Below are positions 15,151-23,110 of a stretch of 52,958 nucleotides of DNA, piece after piece. The stretch lies in NCBI GenBank assembly GCA_017472565.1, contig JAFUPY010000073.1:1-52958 (forward strand), given 5' to 3'. Each line of letters starts with the position of its first letter. Within the stretch, counting starts at the first letter, position 1. The notes beneath the pieces are model-generated. The model ran no database searches, was not told the DNA's origin, and worked only from the letters and a program-made list of their open reading frames with translations. Position numbers and translations under genes: made by a program. This DNA comes from Eubacterium sp. (GTDB lineage: Bacteria > Bacillota > Clostridia > Lachnospirales > Lachnospiraceae).

Positions 15151-16071
15151 ATGGGACTTTTTGATAAATTAACAGATAAGGTGACCGGAAAAGAATCCGG
15201 CGCTGCAGTTACACCAGTGGTGGAAGAAACAGAAGTATTTGAAACCGTTGAGGAGTGTGACATTGTAGCGGCACCAGAAGAAACTGCTCCGGCAGAAGTG
15301 TCTGGCGAGAAAAAAGAGGTTCCACTGCTTCGTCAGGAACCTGGCGGAACGTACATCATGGAACGCGACAATGAGATCCTGACATGGAATGAAAATCTGC
15401 TCACATACCAGAAAAGAAATAAAGTCATTGAATTTGCCCTGGATGGCACTATTGTGATTGAGTTCGTCAATGAAAGCGGTCTTATCGGTGGACGCGAACT
15501 GATTATCTGGGATAAGAATAAAGGTCTTTTTGGCAAGAATACACAGGACAACCTGCAGATGTGCAACATCGAGTATAAGAAAGCGGTTTCTATCAGTTAT
15601 TCCAAAAAAGAGGCAGATGTTTACCATGACATCTATCAGAAGCTGATCAACACTTTGGGGGATAAGATCAATCCATTCTGCTGGACCCAGGAAATTGAAC
15701 CACTTCTTTTTGACGAAACACACAACATGATTCAGGATGACGACAATCATTTCTATCGTTTTGAAGACATCAAAGATGTGGAAATCATGGAAGATGGAGA
15801 CACCATCATGGGTGGTTCTGTAGGGCAGGCTCTTATCGGCGGTCTGGTGCTTGGACAGGCTGGCAACGTAGCTGGTACCGTAACCAAGAAAAATACATCC
15901 TCCACGGTAAATAGTCTGGACATCAAGATTTCCTTAAATGCACTGGAAGGCTCCGGGTATATATATTCTTTCCTGAAAAAATCCTGTGCAAAAACAGATA
16001 AGGAATATCGTCTTGCGATTGGTACTGCACAGCAGCTGTATGCATCATTATTAACAATTATTCAGAAGTAA
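15151..16071 (+). CDS. Hypothetical protein with PH-like/GRAM-type pattern
   Basis: A 306-residue cytoplasmic protein, not assigned to a named family. The start GLFDKLTDKVTGKE is an amphipathic helix common in small Firmicutes proteins, followed by an acidic linker (about 20-60). Residues 60-190 contain beta-rich segments, and 195-260 include FYRFEDIKDVEIMEDGD and a Gly-rich SVGQALIGGLVLGQAGNVAG, resembling the hydrophobic glycine hairpin seen in PH-like and SHOCT-associated proteins. It is divergent from the anchored hypothetical protein. GAGGAGG lies 10 bases before the ATG. Role unknown, perhaps stress or membrane related. Confidence 0.75.
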   Translation: MGLFDKLTDKVTGKESGAAVTPVVEETEVFETVEECDIVAAPEETAPAEVSGEKKEVPLLRQEPGGTYIMERDNEILTWNENLLTYQKRNKVIEFALDGTIVIEFVNESGLIGGRELIIWDKNKGLFGKNTQDNLQMCNIEYKKAVSISYSKKEADVYHDIYQKLINTLGDKINPFCWTQEIEPLLFDETHNMIQDDDNHFYRFEDIKDVEIMEDGDTIMGGSVGQALIGGLVLGQAGNVAGTVTKKNTSSTVNSLDIKISLNALEGSGYIYSFLKKSCAKTDKEYRLAIGTAQQLYASLLTIIQK

Positions 16072-16096
16072 CAAAATAGAAGCAACAAAATAATTT

Positions 16097-16127
16097 TGGC
16101 TCCACGTAGTTGTGGAGCCATTTTTTA
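16097..16127 (+). terminator. Intrinsic terminator
   Basis: A 9-bp perfect stem TGGCTCCAC with GTGGAGCCA, 6-nt loop, followed by TTTTTT. Confidence 0.92.
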
Positions 16128-16167
16128 TAGGTATATGTTTATATAGAATCTTTTCTCTGGTTCTGGT

Positions 16168-16620
16168 TTATTTCTCCCACCCATGCAGCGCCAAATAGTT
16201 GTTATGATACGCCTGTTTATAAGTCACATCTTCCAAAAACCAGTCTGGCGGACAAAACATATCCGCTTCTTCCGTGGACGGAAATTCTACCTCTGCGATA
16301 ATCAATCCCTCCAAAGCACCTTCAAAAACATCCAGTTCAATGGTGTAGGGATCCAGCGGAATGTTGTAGCGTTTCTTCGTTATAATAATACCATCCGCCT
16401 TTGGTTTCATATGCGCGTATGCTTCTTTGGTCAGCGGCAGATTGTATTCGTCCCGTGCCAGCATGCCTGTTCCCTTGTAAGTCAGGATATAAGTATCGTC
16501 CTGTCTGCGAATGCGGACAACCGGTTCTATAGACAGGTAGCCCTGCTCAATATGATGACATGGGTAGTCGGTCAGATTATCTGGTAATTTTGAAATAGTA
16601 AATTTGCGTTCGATTTCCAT
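16168..16620 (-). CDS. CYTH-domain protein (triphosphate tunnel metalloenzyme)
   Basis: A 150-residue CYTH protein. The ExExK signature is at the extreme N-terminus (MEIERKF), followed by alternating charged strands (EQGYLSIEPVVRIRRQDDTY; EYNLPLTKEAY; YTIELDVFEGALEG; AEVEFPS) that line the tunnel in this family. Bacterial CYTH proteins of this length are usually inorganic or thiamine triphosphatases; some are adenylate cyclases, which are normally longer. It stands alone between two + strand genes. The exact substrate cannot be told from sequence. Confidence 0.9.
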   Translation of the reverse strand: MEIERKFTISKLPDNLTDYPCHHIEQGYLSIEPVVRIRRQDDTYILTYKGTGMLARDEYNLPLTKEAYAHMKPKADGIIITKKRYNIPLDPYTIELDVFEGALEGLIIAEVEFPSTEEADMFCPPDWFLEDVTYKQAYHNNYLALHGWEK

Positions 16621-16799
16621 AGGGATAGTTTCCTTTCCAAAGAAAATATGTTAAAATGTATAGTTAGTTAGCAAGTCATTTTTCAATACTCGCTTGCAAG
16701 AATGCAGGTGTTGTTAAGAGGCAATGTTCTTATGTGTCATGATTTTATCATGATTGGGATGGAAATAAAAGAATAGAGTGGATAAGAAAGGAACCGCAT
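16621..16799 (+). promoter_or_regulatory. Gap upstream of the DJ-1/PhlG pair with a perfect dyad
   Basis: CATGAT-TTT-ATCATG (16738-16752) is a perfect 6-bp inverted repeat about 50 bases ahead of the DJ-1 gene, placed like an operator or small leader hairpin. No consensus promoter with both hexamers is evident. Confidence 0.35.
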
Positions 16800-17345
16800 A
16801 TGAAAAAAATCAGTGTTTTTTTAGCAGAAGGATTTGAAGAAATGGAAGCGTTATCTGTTGTGGATATTTGCCGCAGAGCACAGATTGAGGTGAAAACTGT
16901 TTCTGTTACCGGTCACAAACAGGTGATGGGTGCCCATGGCATCGCAGTACACGCAGATGAAGTATATGATAATATTAATTTTGATGAAATGGATGGGATC
17001 GTTTTACCCGGCGGCATGCCAGGTACTTTAAATCTTGGTGCCCACGCCGGCGTAGTAGAACAGGTGAAAGCCTTTGCCTCAGCGGGCAAAATGACAGCAG
17101 CAATCTGTGCAGCACCGTCTGTTTTTGCCAATGCGGGAATTTTAGCTGGTAAATGCGCAACTGTTTATCCGGGATGTGAAGCAGGTGAAGGTATAAACTG
17201 GACTACGGAACCAGTTGTCAGAACTGATAATATTATTACAGGCAAGGGTCCTGGCGTGGCAGCCCTGTTTGCGTTGGAATTGGTTTCCTGTCTGCAGGGG
17301 GAAGCTGTTGCAGCAGAAGTAAAAGCGGGACTGATGTTCGCATAG
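16800..17345 (+). CDS. DJ-1/PfpI (ThiJ) family protein
   Basis: A 181-residue DJ-1 superfamily protein. E16 (EEMEAL) and the nucleophilic-elbow cysteine C103 (AAICAAPSV) are the conserved reactive pair; DGIVLPGGMPG is the second signature. Members act as deglycase- or glyoxalase-like enzymes or redox chaperones and protect against reactive carbonyls. It lies 16 bases before the second PhlG-type hydrolase gene in the same unit. A role in dealing with a reactive dicarbonyl produced by that hydrolase would fit, but this is inference. Start supported by AAAGGA. Confidence 0.93.
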   Translation: MKKISVFLAEGFEEMEALSVVDICRRAQIEVKTVSVTGHKQVMGAHGIAVHADEVYDNINFDEMDGIVLPGGMPGTLNLGAHAGVVEQVKAFASAGKMTAAICAAPSVFANAGILAGKCATVYPGCEAGEGINWTTEPVVRTDNIITGKGPGVAALFALELVSCLQGEAVAAEVKAGLMFA

Positions 17346-17361
17346 AAAAGGAGAAATAGAA

Positions 17362-18159
17362 ATGAAACCAGAATTGACCGTTAATGAAAAGAAGCTTTCA
17401 TATGCAAAATATTTTGACCAGCCGTTGGCACCAATTCCAGAGGAAAAACTTGCGATTTTAGCAGGAGAACCACTGAGGGAAGACCAGATGTTAAAGTTGA
17501 CCGAGCGTGCAAAGCTGTTTGACGCAGGGTATTTGGAAGCTGAAACCGGCTATGGTATTATGCCAGACGGCACTGGCTATGTGGCAAACCTTACATACAT
17601 GCCGGGTGTAACAAAGGAAATGTTTGAATGGTGGTTCGCATGGCATTGTTTGGAAGATGCCAGATATAAAATCTGGGATCCGGAGGATCATTACTTTGCA
17701 AGAACACAGGATATGCAGACTGCTATGAACAAAGGTCTGCCAATGCGTGAGAGAACCTGGGGAACTACACATGAGGTGAGAGAAGATGTAGGCAATGGTC
17801 CGGAAGACCTGATCATCGAATTCAAGAAACCATCTGAGATGGGATATCCGGAAGAACTGGTTGGTACAGAGGCTTGTGCATCTATGATGTGCGCCAATGT
17901 CCATGGCACAGAACCAGGCAAAGGAATGCCGGTTGTTATGACCCATATGATCCGTGAAGTGGAAGGTGGCATCGAGCTTCGCAGCCGTTTCTGGATGGGC
18001 TATCAGCTTCTTTGGGGCATGCCGATGAAGCAGACACCAAAGGGATTTATGATTCCGGAGGAGGCAGCAAAAGCAGTGCTTCATCATAATATGAAGGAAT
18101 ACACCAACCTGGCAGCTATCCTGCCAGCTCTTTACGAAGAAGAAAAGGATAGATTTTAA
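17362..18159 (+). CDS. PhlG-type (phloretin/diacetylphloroglucinol hydrolase family) C-C hydrolase
   Basis: A 265-residue hydrolase, close in size to PhlG-type enzymes and to the roughly 31-kDa phloretin hydrolase of Eubacterium ramulus. Shared core: GYGIMPDGTGYVANLTYMPG, FEWWFAWHCLEDARYKIW, H110 in DPEDHYFA, H137/E141 in THEVRE, H195, GGIELRSRFWMGY and H242-NMK-E246. The 31-residue spacing between H110 and E141 and the HxxxE pair reproduce the PhlG zinc ligands as I recall them. The known reaction is hydrolysis of an aryl or acyl C-C bond in a polyketone phenol. AAAGGAG precedes the ATG. Compared with the 315-residue paralogue it keeps the canonical KIWxPxxH motif, so it is the better candidate for a phloretin-type activity. 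Confidence 0.88.
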   Translation: MKPELTVNEKKLSYAKYFDQPLAPIPEEKLAILAGEPLREDQMLKLTERAKLFDAGYLEAETGYGIMPDGTGYVANLTYMPGVTKEMFEWWFAWHCLEDARYKIWDPEDHYFARTQDMQTAMNKGLPMRERTWGTTHEVREDVGNGPEDLIIEFKKPSEMGYPEELVGTEACASMMCANVHGTEPGKGMPVVMTHMIREVEGGIELRSRFWMGYQLLWGMPMKQTPKGFMIPEEAAKAVLHHNMKEYTNLAAILPALYEEEKDRF

Positions 18160-18192
18160 GCTTTTGTAAGAATAATTCAATCCTCACGGAGC

Positions 18193-18270
18193 GTATACCA
18201 TCTTGGTATACAATATATACCGAATATGTATGTTTTTGTACTTCCTTTTATTGGAAATATGGTATATAAT
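18193..18270 (+). promoter_or_regulatory. Palindrome and promoter upstream of sufC
   Basis: A perfect 8-bp dyad GTATACCA-TCT-TGGTATAC (18193-18211) lies 35 bases after the hydrolase gene stop. A TATAAT (18265-18270) is the likely -10 for the sufC-sufB operon; the -35 is poor. The dyad could be an operator for an iron-sulfur or redox regulator, or a weak terminator. Confidence 0.45.
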
Positions 18271-18393
18271 AGTAAGACTTGCGAAAAAAAGATAAGTGTG
18301 GTTATTTTCCAACAATATCAGCTTCGTTCATAAGGGCATGACGAATCTGACATTTTGAAGAAAGATGTGAAGATAACCTTTGGAGGAAAACAT

Positions 18394-19125
18394 ATGCTTG
18401 AGTTAAGAGATGTTTGTTTTACTGTCGTGAACGACAATGATGCCAGCGACAAGGAAATTTTAAAAAATATTAATCTGAAAGTAGAAGATCGCTTTGTAGC
18501 TATCACTGGACCAAATGGTGGTGGTAAGTCAACATTGGCGAAAATCATTGCAGGTATCTATCAGCCAACATCCGGACAGATTCTTCTGGATGGGGTAGAT
18601 ATCACAAATATGAGCATTACGGAACGTGCAAAAGCAGGTGTCAGCTTTGCTTTCCAGCAGCCAGTACGTTTCAAAGGGCTGACAGTTAAGGATCTGATCA
18701 CACTGGCAGCAGGCAAGCCAATCGATATTGGAGAAGCTTGTTCCTATCTGTCAGAAGTAGGTCTTTGCGCAAAGGATTATATCAATCGTGAAGTCAATGA
18801 AAGCCTTTCCGGCGGTGAACTGAAACGTATTGAGATTGCTATGATCATTGCACGTGGTACCAAGCTGTCCATCTTTGATGAACCGGAAGCAGGTATCGAC
18901 CTTTGGAGCTTCAACAACCTGATTCAGGTGTTTGAATCCATGCACAAAAAGATCAACGGTTCCATTATGATCATTTCTCATCAGGAACGCATTTTAAATA
19001 TTGCTGACAAGATCGTTGTTGTTGCCAATGGTTCCATCAAGAACTATGGTACGAAAGCAGACGTATTACCAGATCTCTTAAGCACATCAGAAGCTTGCAG
19101 CACACTGATGGAAAAACTGGTGTAA
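18394..19125 (+). CDS. sufC: Fe-S cluster assembly ATPase SufC
   Basis: A 243-residue soluble ABC ATPase. Walker A is GPNGGGKST (39-47), the signature LSGGELKRIEIAMI, Walker B LSIFDEPEAGID, then the H-loop (IISHQER). SufC binds SufB/SufD and powers scaffold rearrangement during iron-sulfur cluster assembly. The ATG with GGAGG just upstream was chosen over an in-frame TTG 13 codons earlier. It is followed 13 bases on by a single SufB/SufD-type gene and by no sufS, sufU or second sufD. This matches a two-component SUF layout. Confidence 0.93.
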   Translation: MLELRDVCFTVVNDNDASDKEILKNINLKVEDRFVAITGPNGGGKSTLAKIIAGIYQPTSGQILLDGVDITNMSITERAKAGVSFAFQQPVRFKGLTVKDLITLAAGKPIDIGEACSYLSEVGLCAKDYINREVNESLSGGELKRIEIAMIIARGTKLSIFDEPEAGIDLWSFNNLIQVFESMHKKINGSIMIISHQERILNIADKIVVVANGSIKNYGTKADVLPDLLSTSEACSTLMEKLV

Positions 19126-19138
19126 GGAGGGTTCGACA

Positions 19139-20062
19139 ATGGATGCAATTCAGAAACAGATGTTAGAGCAGGTTGCGGATCTGCATGAAGTTCCGGAAGG
19201 AGCGTACAATATCCGTTACAATGGTCAGTCTGCAGGCAGAGCAACAACAGCCAACATTGACATTGTGACAAAAACAGAAAAAGGCAAGCCGGGTATCGAT
19301 ATCATCGTGAAACCAGGCACCAAGAAAGAAAGTCTTCACATCCCGGTTATTTTAAGTCAGAGTGGTTTAAAAGAAGTTGTTTACAACGATTTTTATATCG
19401 GCGAAGACTGTGACGTAACTATCGTTGCAGGCTGTGGTATCCACAATCCTGGGGAAGAGGCTTCCGAACATAATGGAATTCATTCCTTCCATATTGGAAA
19501 GAACTCCAGAGTAAAATATGTAGAGAAACATTACGGACAGGGCGAAGGAACTGGCGACAGAATCTTAAACCCAGTCACCATCATCGAAATTGATGAAAAT
19601 GGCCGTTTAGAGATGGATACCGTACAGATCAAAGGTGTAACATCCACAAAGCGTAAAACAACAGCAACACTTGCTGCCGGCGCTTCCTTAGAAGTATCCG
19701 AAAAGCTGATGACACATGGCGATCAGTACGCAGAGACAGACTTCGTCATCGACATGAACGGCGAAGGCTGCAGCGCCAACGTAGTATCCCGTTCCGTTGC
19801 CAAGGAAAGATCCAAACAGTATTTCCTTTCCAAAATCAACGGCAATGCAAAATGCTCCGGTCACACAGCATGTGACGCCATTATCATGGATCAGGCCTGC
19901 GTGATCGCAGAACCACAGCTTACCGCAAGCCATGTAGATGCTGCCCTCATCCACGAAGCAGCCATCGGTAAGATCGCCGGTGAACAGCTCATTAAGCTGA
20001 TGACCCTGGGACTTACCGAAGAAGAAGCCGAAGAACAGATTGTCAATGGATTCTTGAAATAA
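19139..20062 (+). CDS. SufB/SufD-family Fe-S scaffold protein (short)
   Basis: A 307-residue SufBD-family protein, much shorter than typical SufB (about 470) or SufD (about 420); it lacks most of the N-terminal region and is mainly the right-handed beta-helix plus the C-terminal helical part. The family end signature is clear: CSGHTACDAIIMD, LTASHVDAALIHEAAIGKI and EQLIKLMTLGLTEEEAEEQI. Such a protein beside SufC forms the minimal SufBC-type system proposed in archaea and some anaerobes. Likely the scaffold on which Fe-S clusters are built. Terminator follows. Confidence 0.9.
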   Translation: MDAIQKQMLEQVADLHEVPEGAYNIRYNGQSAGRATTANIDIVTKTEKGKPGIDIIVKPGTKKESLHIPVILSQSGLKEVVYNDFYIGEDCDVTIVAGCGIHNPGEEASEHNGIHSFHIGKNSRVKYVEKHYGQGEGTGDRILNPVTIIEIDENGRLEMDTVQIKGVTSTKRKTTATLAAGASLEVSEKLMTHGDQYAETDFVIDMNGEGCSANVVSRSVAKERSKQYFLSKINGNAKCSGHTACDAIIMDQACVIAEPQLTASHVDAALIHEAAIGKIAGEQLIKLMTLGLTEEEAEEQIVNGFLK

Positions 20063-20107
20063 TATTTAAGAAACAAATCAGAATAATATGTGAGAAAACA
20101 CTATAAG

Positions 20108-20141
20108 GCGAGGAACTATTGTAAGTTTCCTCGCTTTTTTT
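20108..20141 (+). terminator. Intrinsic terminator of the sufC-sufB operon
   Basis: Stem GCGAGGAAC with GTTTCCTCGC (one bulge), followed by seven T. Confidence 0.85.
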
Positions 20142-20146
20142 CGATT

Positions 20147-20505
20147 ATTGGGCATGTGAGGTATTAACATAAATCATACACCCACGGATAAACTATGGAT
20201 TGGGCGTGGAGAGTATTAATTCAAATATTGCACCCATGAATTTCTGCTGGATTGGGCGTAGAAAGGAAAAAAGAGAAGCTACGCCCAAGAATGTTTGTTA
20301 AATTGGGTGCGGACAAGAAAAATGCATATATACACCCAAAAACAGAAAAGAAAGTGGGCGTGAACAAGAAAAACAAGTGTAAACGCCCAAAAGTGAGAAA
20401 AATTGTGGGCGTGAAAAATAAAATCAATTATAAACGCCCAAATGCAAGAAAGATTGTGGGTGCAAACAACAAAATACAGGGAAACACGCCCAAGCAAAAA
20501 AATAA
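20147..20505. repeat. Tandem array of seven 51-52 bp hairpin units
   Basis: Seven units begin at 20147, 20199, 20251, 20302, 20353, 20404 and 20455. Each starts with TTGGGCGTG or a variant and carries the reverse-complement arm ACGCCCAA about 20 bases later. In the third unit the arms pair over 10 bp. In the fourth both arms change together (GGGTG with CACCC), which keeps pairing. Because most units are 51 bp the frame stays open on both strands, but there is no Shine-Dalgarno-led start and I do not call a protein. The remainder of the gap (20506-20672) is AT-rich and holds only the upstream region of the spore protein gene. Confidence 0.85.
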
Positions 20506-20672
20506 TGAAAAAATTACCACTCATATTAAGGAAACTTCCGTCAATACTAATTTCAGGATAAGTCATCGCTTATCCTTTGAAATAAAATTGTGAGTGCATG
20601 AAACATTTGTAATAAAGAATGATTTCATAAATTCACAACAAATATTTTCTATATTTACGGAGGTAAAAAAAC

Positions 20673-20879
20673 ATGAGTAGTTCTAACTCTAAATCTACAA
20701 GTGTACCAGAAGCAAAAGAAGCTATGAATCGTTTCAAACAGGAAGTTGCATCCGAATTAGGTATCAACTTAAAAGAAGGTTACAACGGTGACCTTACTTC
20801 CAAAGAAGCTGGTTCTATCGGTGGCGAAATGGTAAAACAGATGATTATGAAACAGGAAGAACAGATGTCTGGTAAGTAA
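20673..20879 (+). CDS. Alpha/beta-type small acid-soluble spore protein (SASP)
   Basis: A 68-residue SASP. The conserved family core is plain: EAMNRFKQEVASELGI, then GYNGDLTSKEAGSIGG and EMVKQMIMKQEEQM. SASPs coat spore DNA, protecting it from UV and chemical damage, and are degraded by the GPR protease at germination; they are made in the forespore. Strong GGAGG site and its own terminator. The gene shows that the organism is a spore-former or descends from one. Confidence 0.96.
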   Translation: MSSSNSKSTSVPEAKEAMNRFKQEVASELGINLKEGYNGDLTSKEAGSIGGEMVKQMIMKQEEQMSGK

Positions 20880-20901
20880 AACACGGGCAATGTTCCAAAA
20901 A

Positions 20902-20948
20902 GGAGCTTCAAAGGCTGAAAAATCAGCTTTCGAGGCTTCTTTTTTTGT
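20902..20948 (+). terminator. Intrinsic terminator after the SASP gene
   Basis: A 15-bp stem with G-T wobbles (AGCTTCAAAGGCTGA with TCAGCTTTCGAGGCT) followed by TCTTTTTTTG. Confidence 0.92.
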
Positions 20949-20959
20949 TAGTTTTTTTG

Positions 20960-20988
20960 TTGCATTTAAAAAAGTGCTATGCTATAAT
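20960..20988 (+). promoter_or_regulatory. Promoter of tig
   Basis: TTGCAT and TATAAT with a 17-base spacer, about 60 bases before the trigger factor start codon. Confidence 0.75.
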
Positions 20989-21049
20989 TGTTTACTGATT
21001 GTAAGTTGCTATCATGGCATTTTATATAATTAGGAGGAAATAGTTAACA

Positions 21050-22390
21050 ATGAGTGTACAGGTAGAAAATTTAGAAAAGAACATGGCTAAGCTGACTATC
21101 GAAGTATCTGCTGAAGAATTAGAAAAAGCTCTTCAGACTGCATATAACAGACAGAAAAAAGATATCAGCATCCAGGGCTTCCGTAAAGGTAAAGCACCAC
21201 GTATGATGGTTGAAAAGATGTATGGCGCAAACGTATTCTGTGATGAAGCTGCAAACATTCTGCTTCCAGATGCATATGCAAATGCTGCAGAAGAAAGCGG
21301 TTTAGATATCGTTTCCAGACCAGCACTTGAAATCGTTCAGTTAGAAAAAGGAAAAGCTTTTATCTTCACAGCAGAAGTTGCTGTAAAACCAGAAGTTACG
21401 CTTGATAAATATGTTGGTATCACAGTAACTAAGATTGACACAACAGCTACAGAAGAAGATATCGAAAAAGAAATCGCTTCTGAATTAGAAAAGAATGCAA
21501 GAACAGTTGTAGTAGAAGACAGAGCAATCGCTGAAGGCGATACAGCTGTTATCGATTACGAAGGATTCTGTGATGGCGTAGCTTTTGAAGGCGGCAAAGC
21601 GGAAAACCATCCATTAGTAATCGGTTCTCATTCCTTCATCCCAGGATTCGAAGAACAGCTTGTTGGTAAAACAACTGGTGAAGAAACAGAAATCAACGTT
21701 ACATTCCCAGAAGAATACCACTCTGCTGATTTAGCAGGCAAAGCTGCTGTATTCAAAATCAAAGTAAACGAAATCAAAACAAAAGAAGTTCCAGTATTAG
21801 ATGAAGAATTTGTACAGGATGTTTCTGAATTCGATACAGTAGAAGAATACAAAGCTTCCATCAAAGAAAAAGTAGAAGCCAGAAATGCAAGAGAGGCGAA
21901 GTCCGAACAGACAGACGAAGCGATTAAGAAAATCGTTGACAAAGCGAAAATGGAAATTCCAGAATTAATGATCGATACACAGTGTGAAGATATGATCAAC
22001 CAGTTCGGACAGCAGATGGCGCAGCAGGGATTCTCCATGCAGCAGTACATGCAGATCACTGGCACAACACCTGCTCAGTTAAAAGAACAGGTTCGTGAAG
22101 AAGCGATCAACCGTATTGAAACACAGCTTGTATTAGAAAAGATCGCTAACATCGAAGGCATCACAATCTCTGATGAAGAATTAGATGCAGAACTTGCTAA
22201 GATGGCTGAAATGTACAAGATGGAACTCGCTCAGTTACAGAGCTACATGGGCGCTGAAGAAAAAGAAGCGATGAGAAAAGACATGGCTGAACAGAAAACA
22301 GTAGAGTTCATCATGAGCAGTGTAAAATACAGAGCAAAAGCAAAATCTAAGAAAGAAAAAGAAGCAGAAGCTGAAACTACAGAAGAGTAA
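21050..22390 (+). CDS. tig: Trigger factor (ribosome-associated chaperone, peptidyl-prolyl isomerase)
   Basis: A 446-residue trigger factor. The N-terminal ribosome-binding domain has GFRKGKAPRMMVEKMYG (the GFRxGxxP loop that docks on the ribosome). The FKBP-type isomerase domain spans about 150-245 (GDTAVIDYEGFCDGVAFEGG; FIPGFEEQLVG; FPEEYHSADLAGK). The helical C-terminal chaperone arm follows, ending in a Lys/Glu-rich tail. It meets nascent chains at the ribosome exit. Placement ahead of clpP-clpX-lon is the usual Firmicutes order. AGGAGGA lies before the start. Length is normal. Confidence 0.98.
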   Translation: MSVQVENLEKNMAKLTIEVSAEELEKALQTAYNRQKKDISIQGFRKGKAPRMMVEKMYGANVFCDEAANILLPDAYANAAEESGLDIVSRPALEIVQLEKGKAFIFTAEVAVKPEVTLDKYVGITVTKIDTTATEEDIEKEIASELEKNARTVVVEDRAIAEGDTAVIDYEGFCDGVAFEGGKAENHPLVIGSHSFIPGFEEQLVGKTTGEETEINVTFPEEYHSADLAGKAAVFKIKVNEIKTKEVPVLDEEFVQDVSEFDTVEEYKASIKEKVEARNAREAKSEQTDEAIKKIVDKAKMEIPELMIDTQCEDMINQFGQQMAQQGFSMQQYMQITGTTPAQLKEQVREEAINRIETQLVLEKIANIEGITISDEELDAELAKMAEMYKMELAQLQSYMGAEEKEAMRKDMAEQKTVEFIMSSVKYRAKAKSKKEKEAEAETTEE

Positions 22391-22445
22391 ATAGCAGATA
22401 CATAAGGAATCTGTTCATACACTTTTTCATGTATGCAAAGCAACT

Positions 22446-22474
22446 AAGGGGGATTTGTCATACAAATCCCCCTT
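22446..22474 (+). terminator. Hairpin between tig and clpP
   Basis: A 13-bp perfect stem AAGGGGGATTTGT with ACAAATCCCCCTT around a 3-nt loop. The following T run is short, so it may be a partial terminator separating tig from clpP. Confidence 0.75.
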
Positions 22475-22504
22475 CATTATTCGATAGAAATGGAGGCATA
22501 AATC

Positions 22505-23089
22505 ATGAGTTTAGTACCTTATGTCGTTGAGCAGACAAGCAGAGGAGAACGTAACTACGACATCTTTTCCCGTCTGTTAAAAGATAGAATCATCTTCCTT
22601 GGGGAAGAGGTAAACGAAACAACAGCAAGCCTTGTTGTTGCACAGCTGCTTTTCCTTGAATCTGAAGATCCAGGAAAGGATATCCATTTATACATCAATT
22701 CCCCAGGCGGAATGGTGACAGCAGGTATGGCAATCTACGATACCATGCAGTATATTAAATGTGATGTGTGTACTACATGTATCGGTATGGCAGCAAGCAT
22801 GGGCGCTTTCCTTCTTGCAGGCGGTACAAAGGGCAAACGTTTCGCTCTTCCAAACGCAGAAGTAATGATTCACCAGCCATCCGGCGGTGCAAGAGGTCAG
22901 GCAACGGAAATCCAGATTGCAGCAGAAAATATTTTAAGAACAAAAGCGAAATTAAATCGTATCCTGGCAGAAAACACAGGAAAACCTGTGGAAGAAGTTG
23001 CCCGTGATACCGAGAGAGATTATTATATGACTGCAGATGAAGCGTTAGAATACGGTATCATCGACGCAGTCATCAGAGAACGTCAGTAG
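22505..23089 (+). CDS. clpP: ATP-dependent Clp protease proteolytic subunit
   Basis: A 194-residue ClpP. Catalytic triad visible: S98 in [10 protein letters not shown]123 in [12 protein letters not shown] and D172 (TERDYYM). It forms the two-ring tetradecamer that degrades substrates fed by ClpX or ClpC. clpX begins 21 bases downstream behind AGGAG, so the two are co-transcribed. Length and motifs are entirely typical. Confidence 0.98.
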   Translation: MSLVPYVVEQTSRGERNYDIFSRLLKDRIIFLGEEVNETTASLVVAQLLFLESEDPGKDIHLYINSPGGMVTAGMAIYDTMQYIKCDVCTTCIGMAASMGAFLLAGGTKGKRFALPNAEVMIHQPSGGARGQATEIQIAAENILRTKAKLNRILAENTGKPVEEVARDTERDYYMTADEALEYGIIDAVIRERQ

Positions 23090-23110
23090 TTCAGGAGAGG
23101 AATTAGTAGA

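Noticed and set aside
20147-20505. CRISPR-like array
   Set aside because: Units are complete tandem repeats with no unique spacers of constant length, and no cas genes are near.
20252-20593. Lys-rich open frame of 113 codons with 17-residue periodicity
   Set aside because: It follows directly from the 51-bp hairpin array. No Shine-Dalgarno sequence, and conservation is of the inverted repeats, not of codons.
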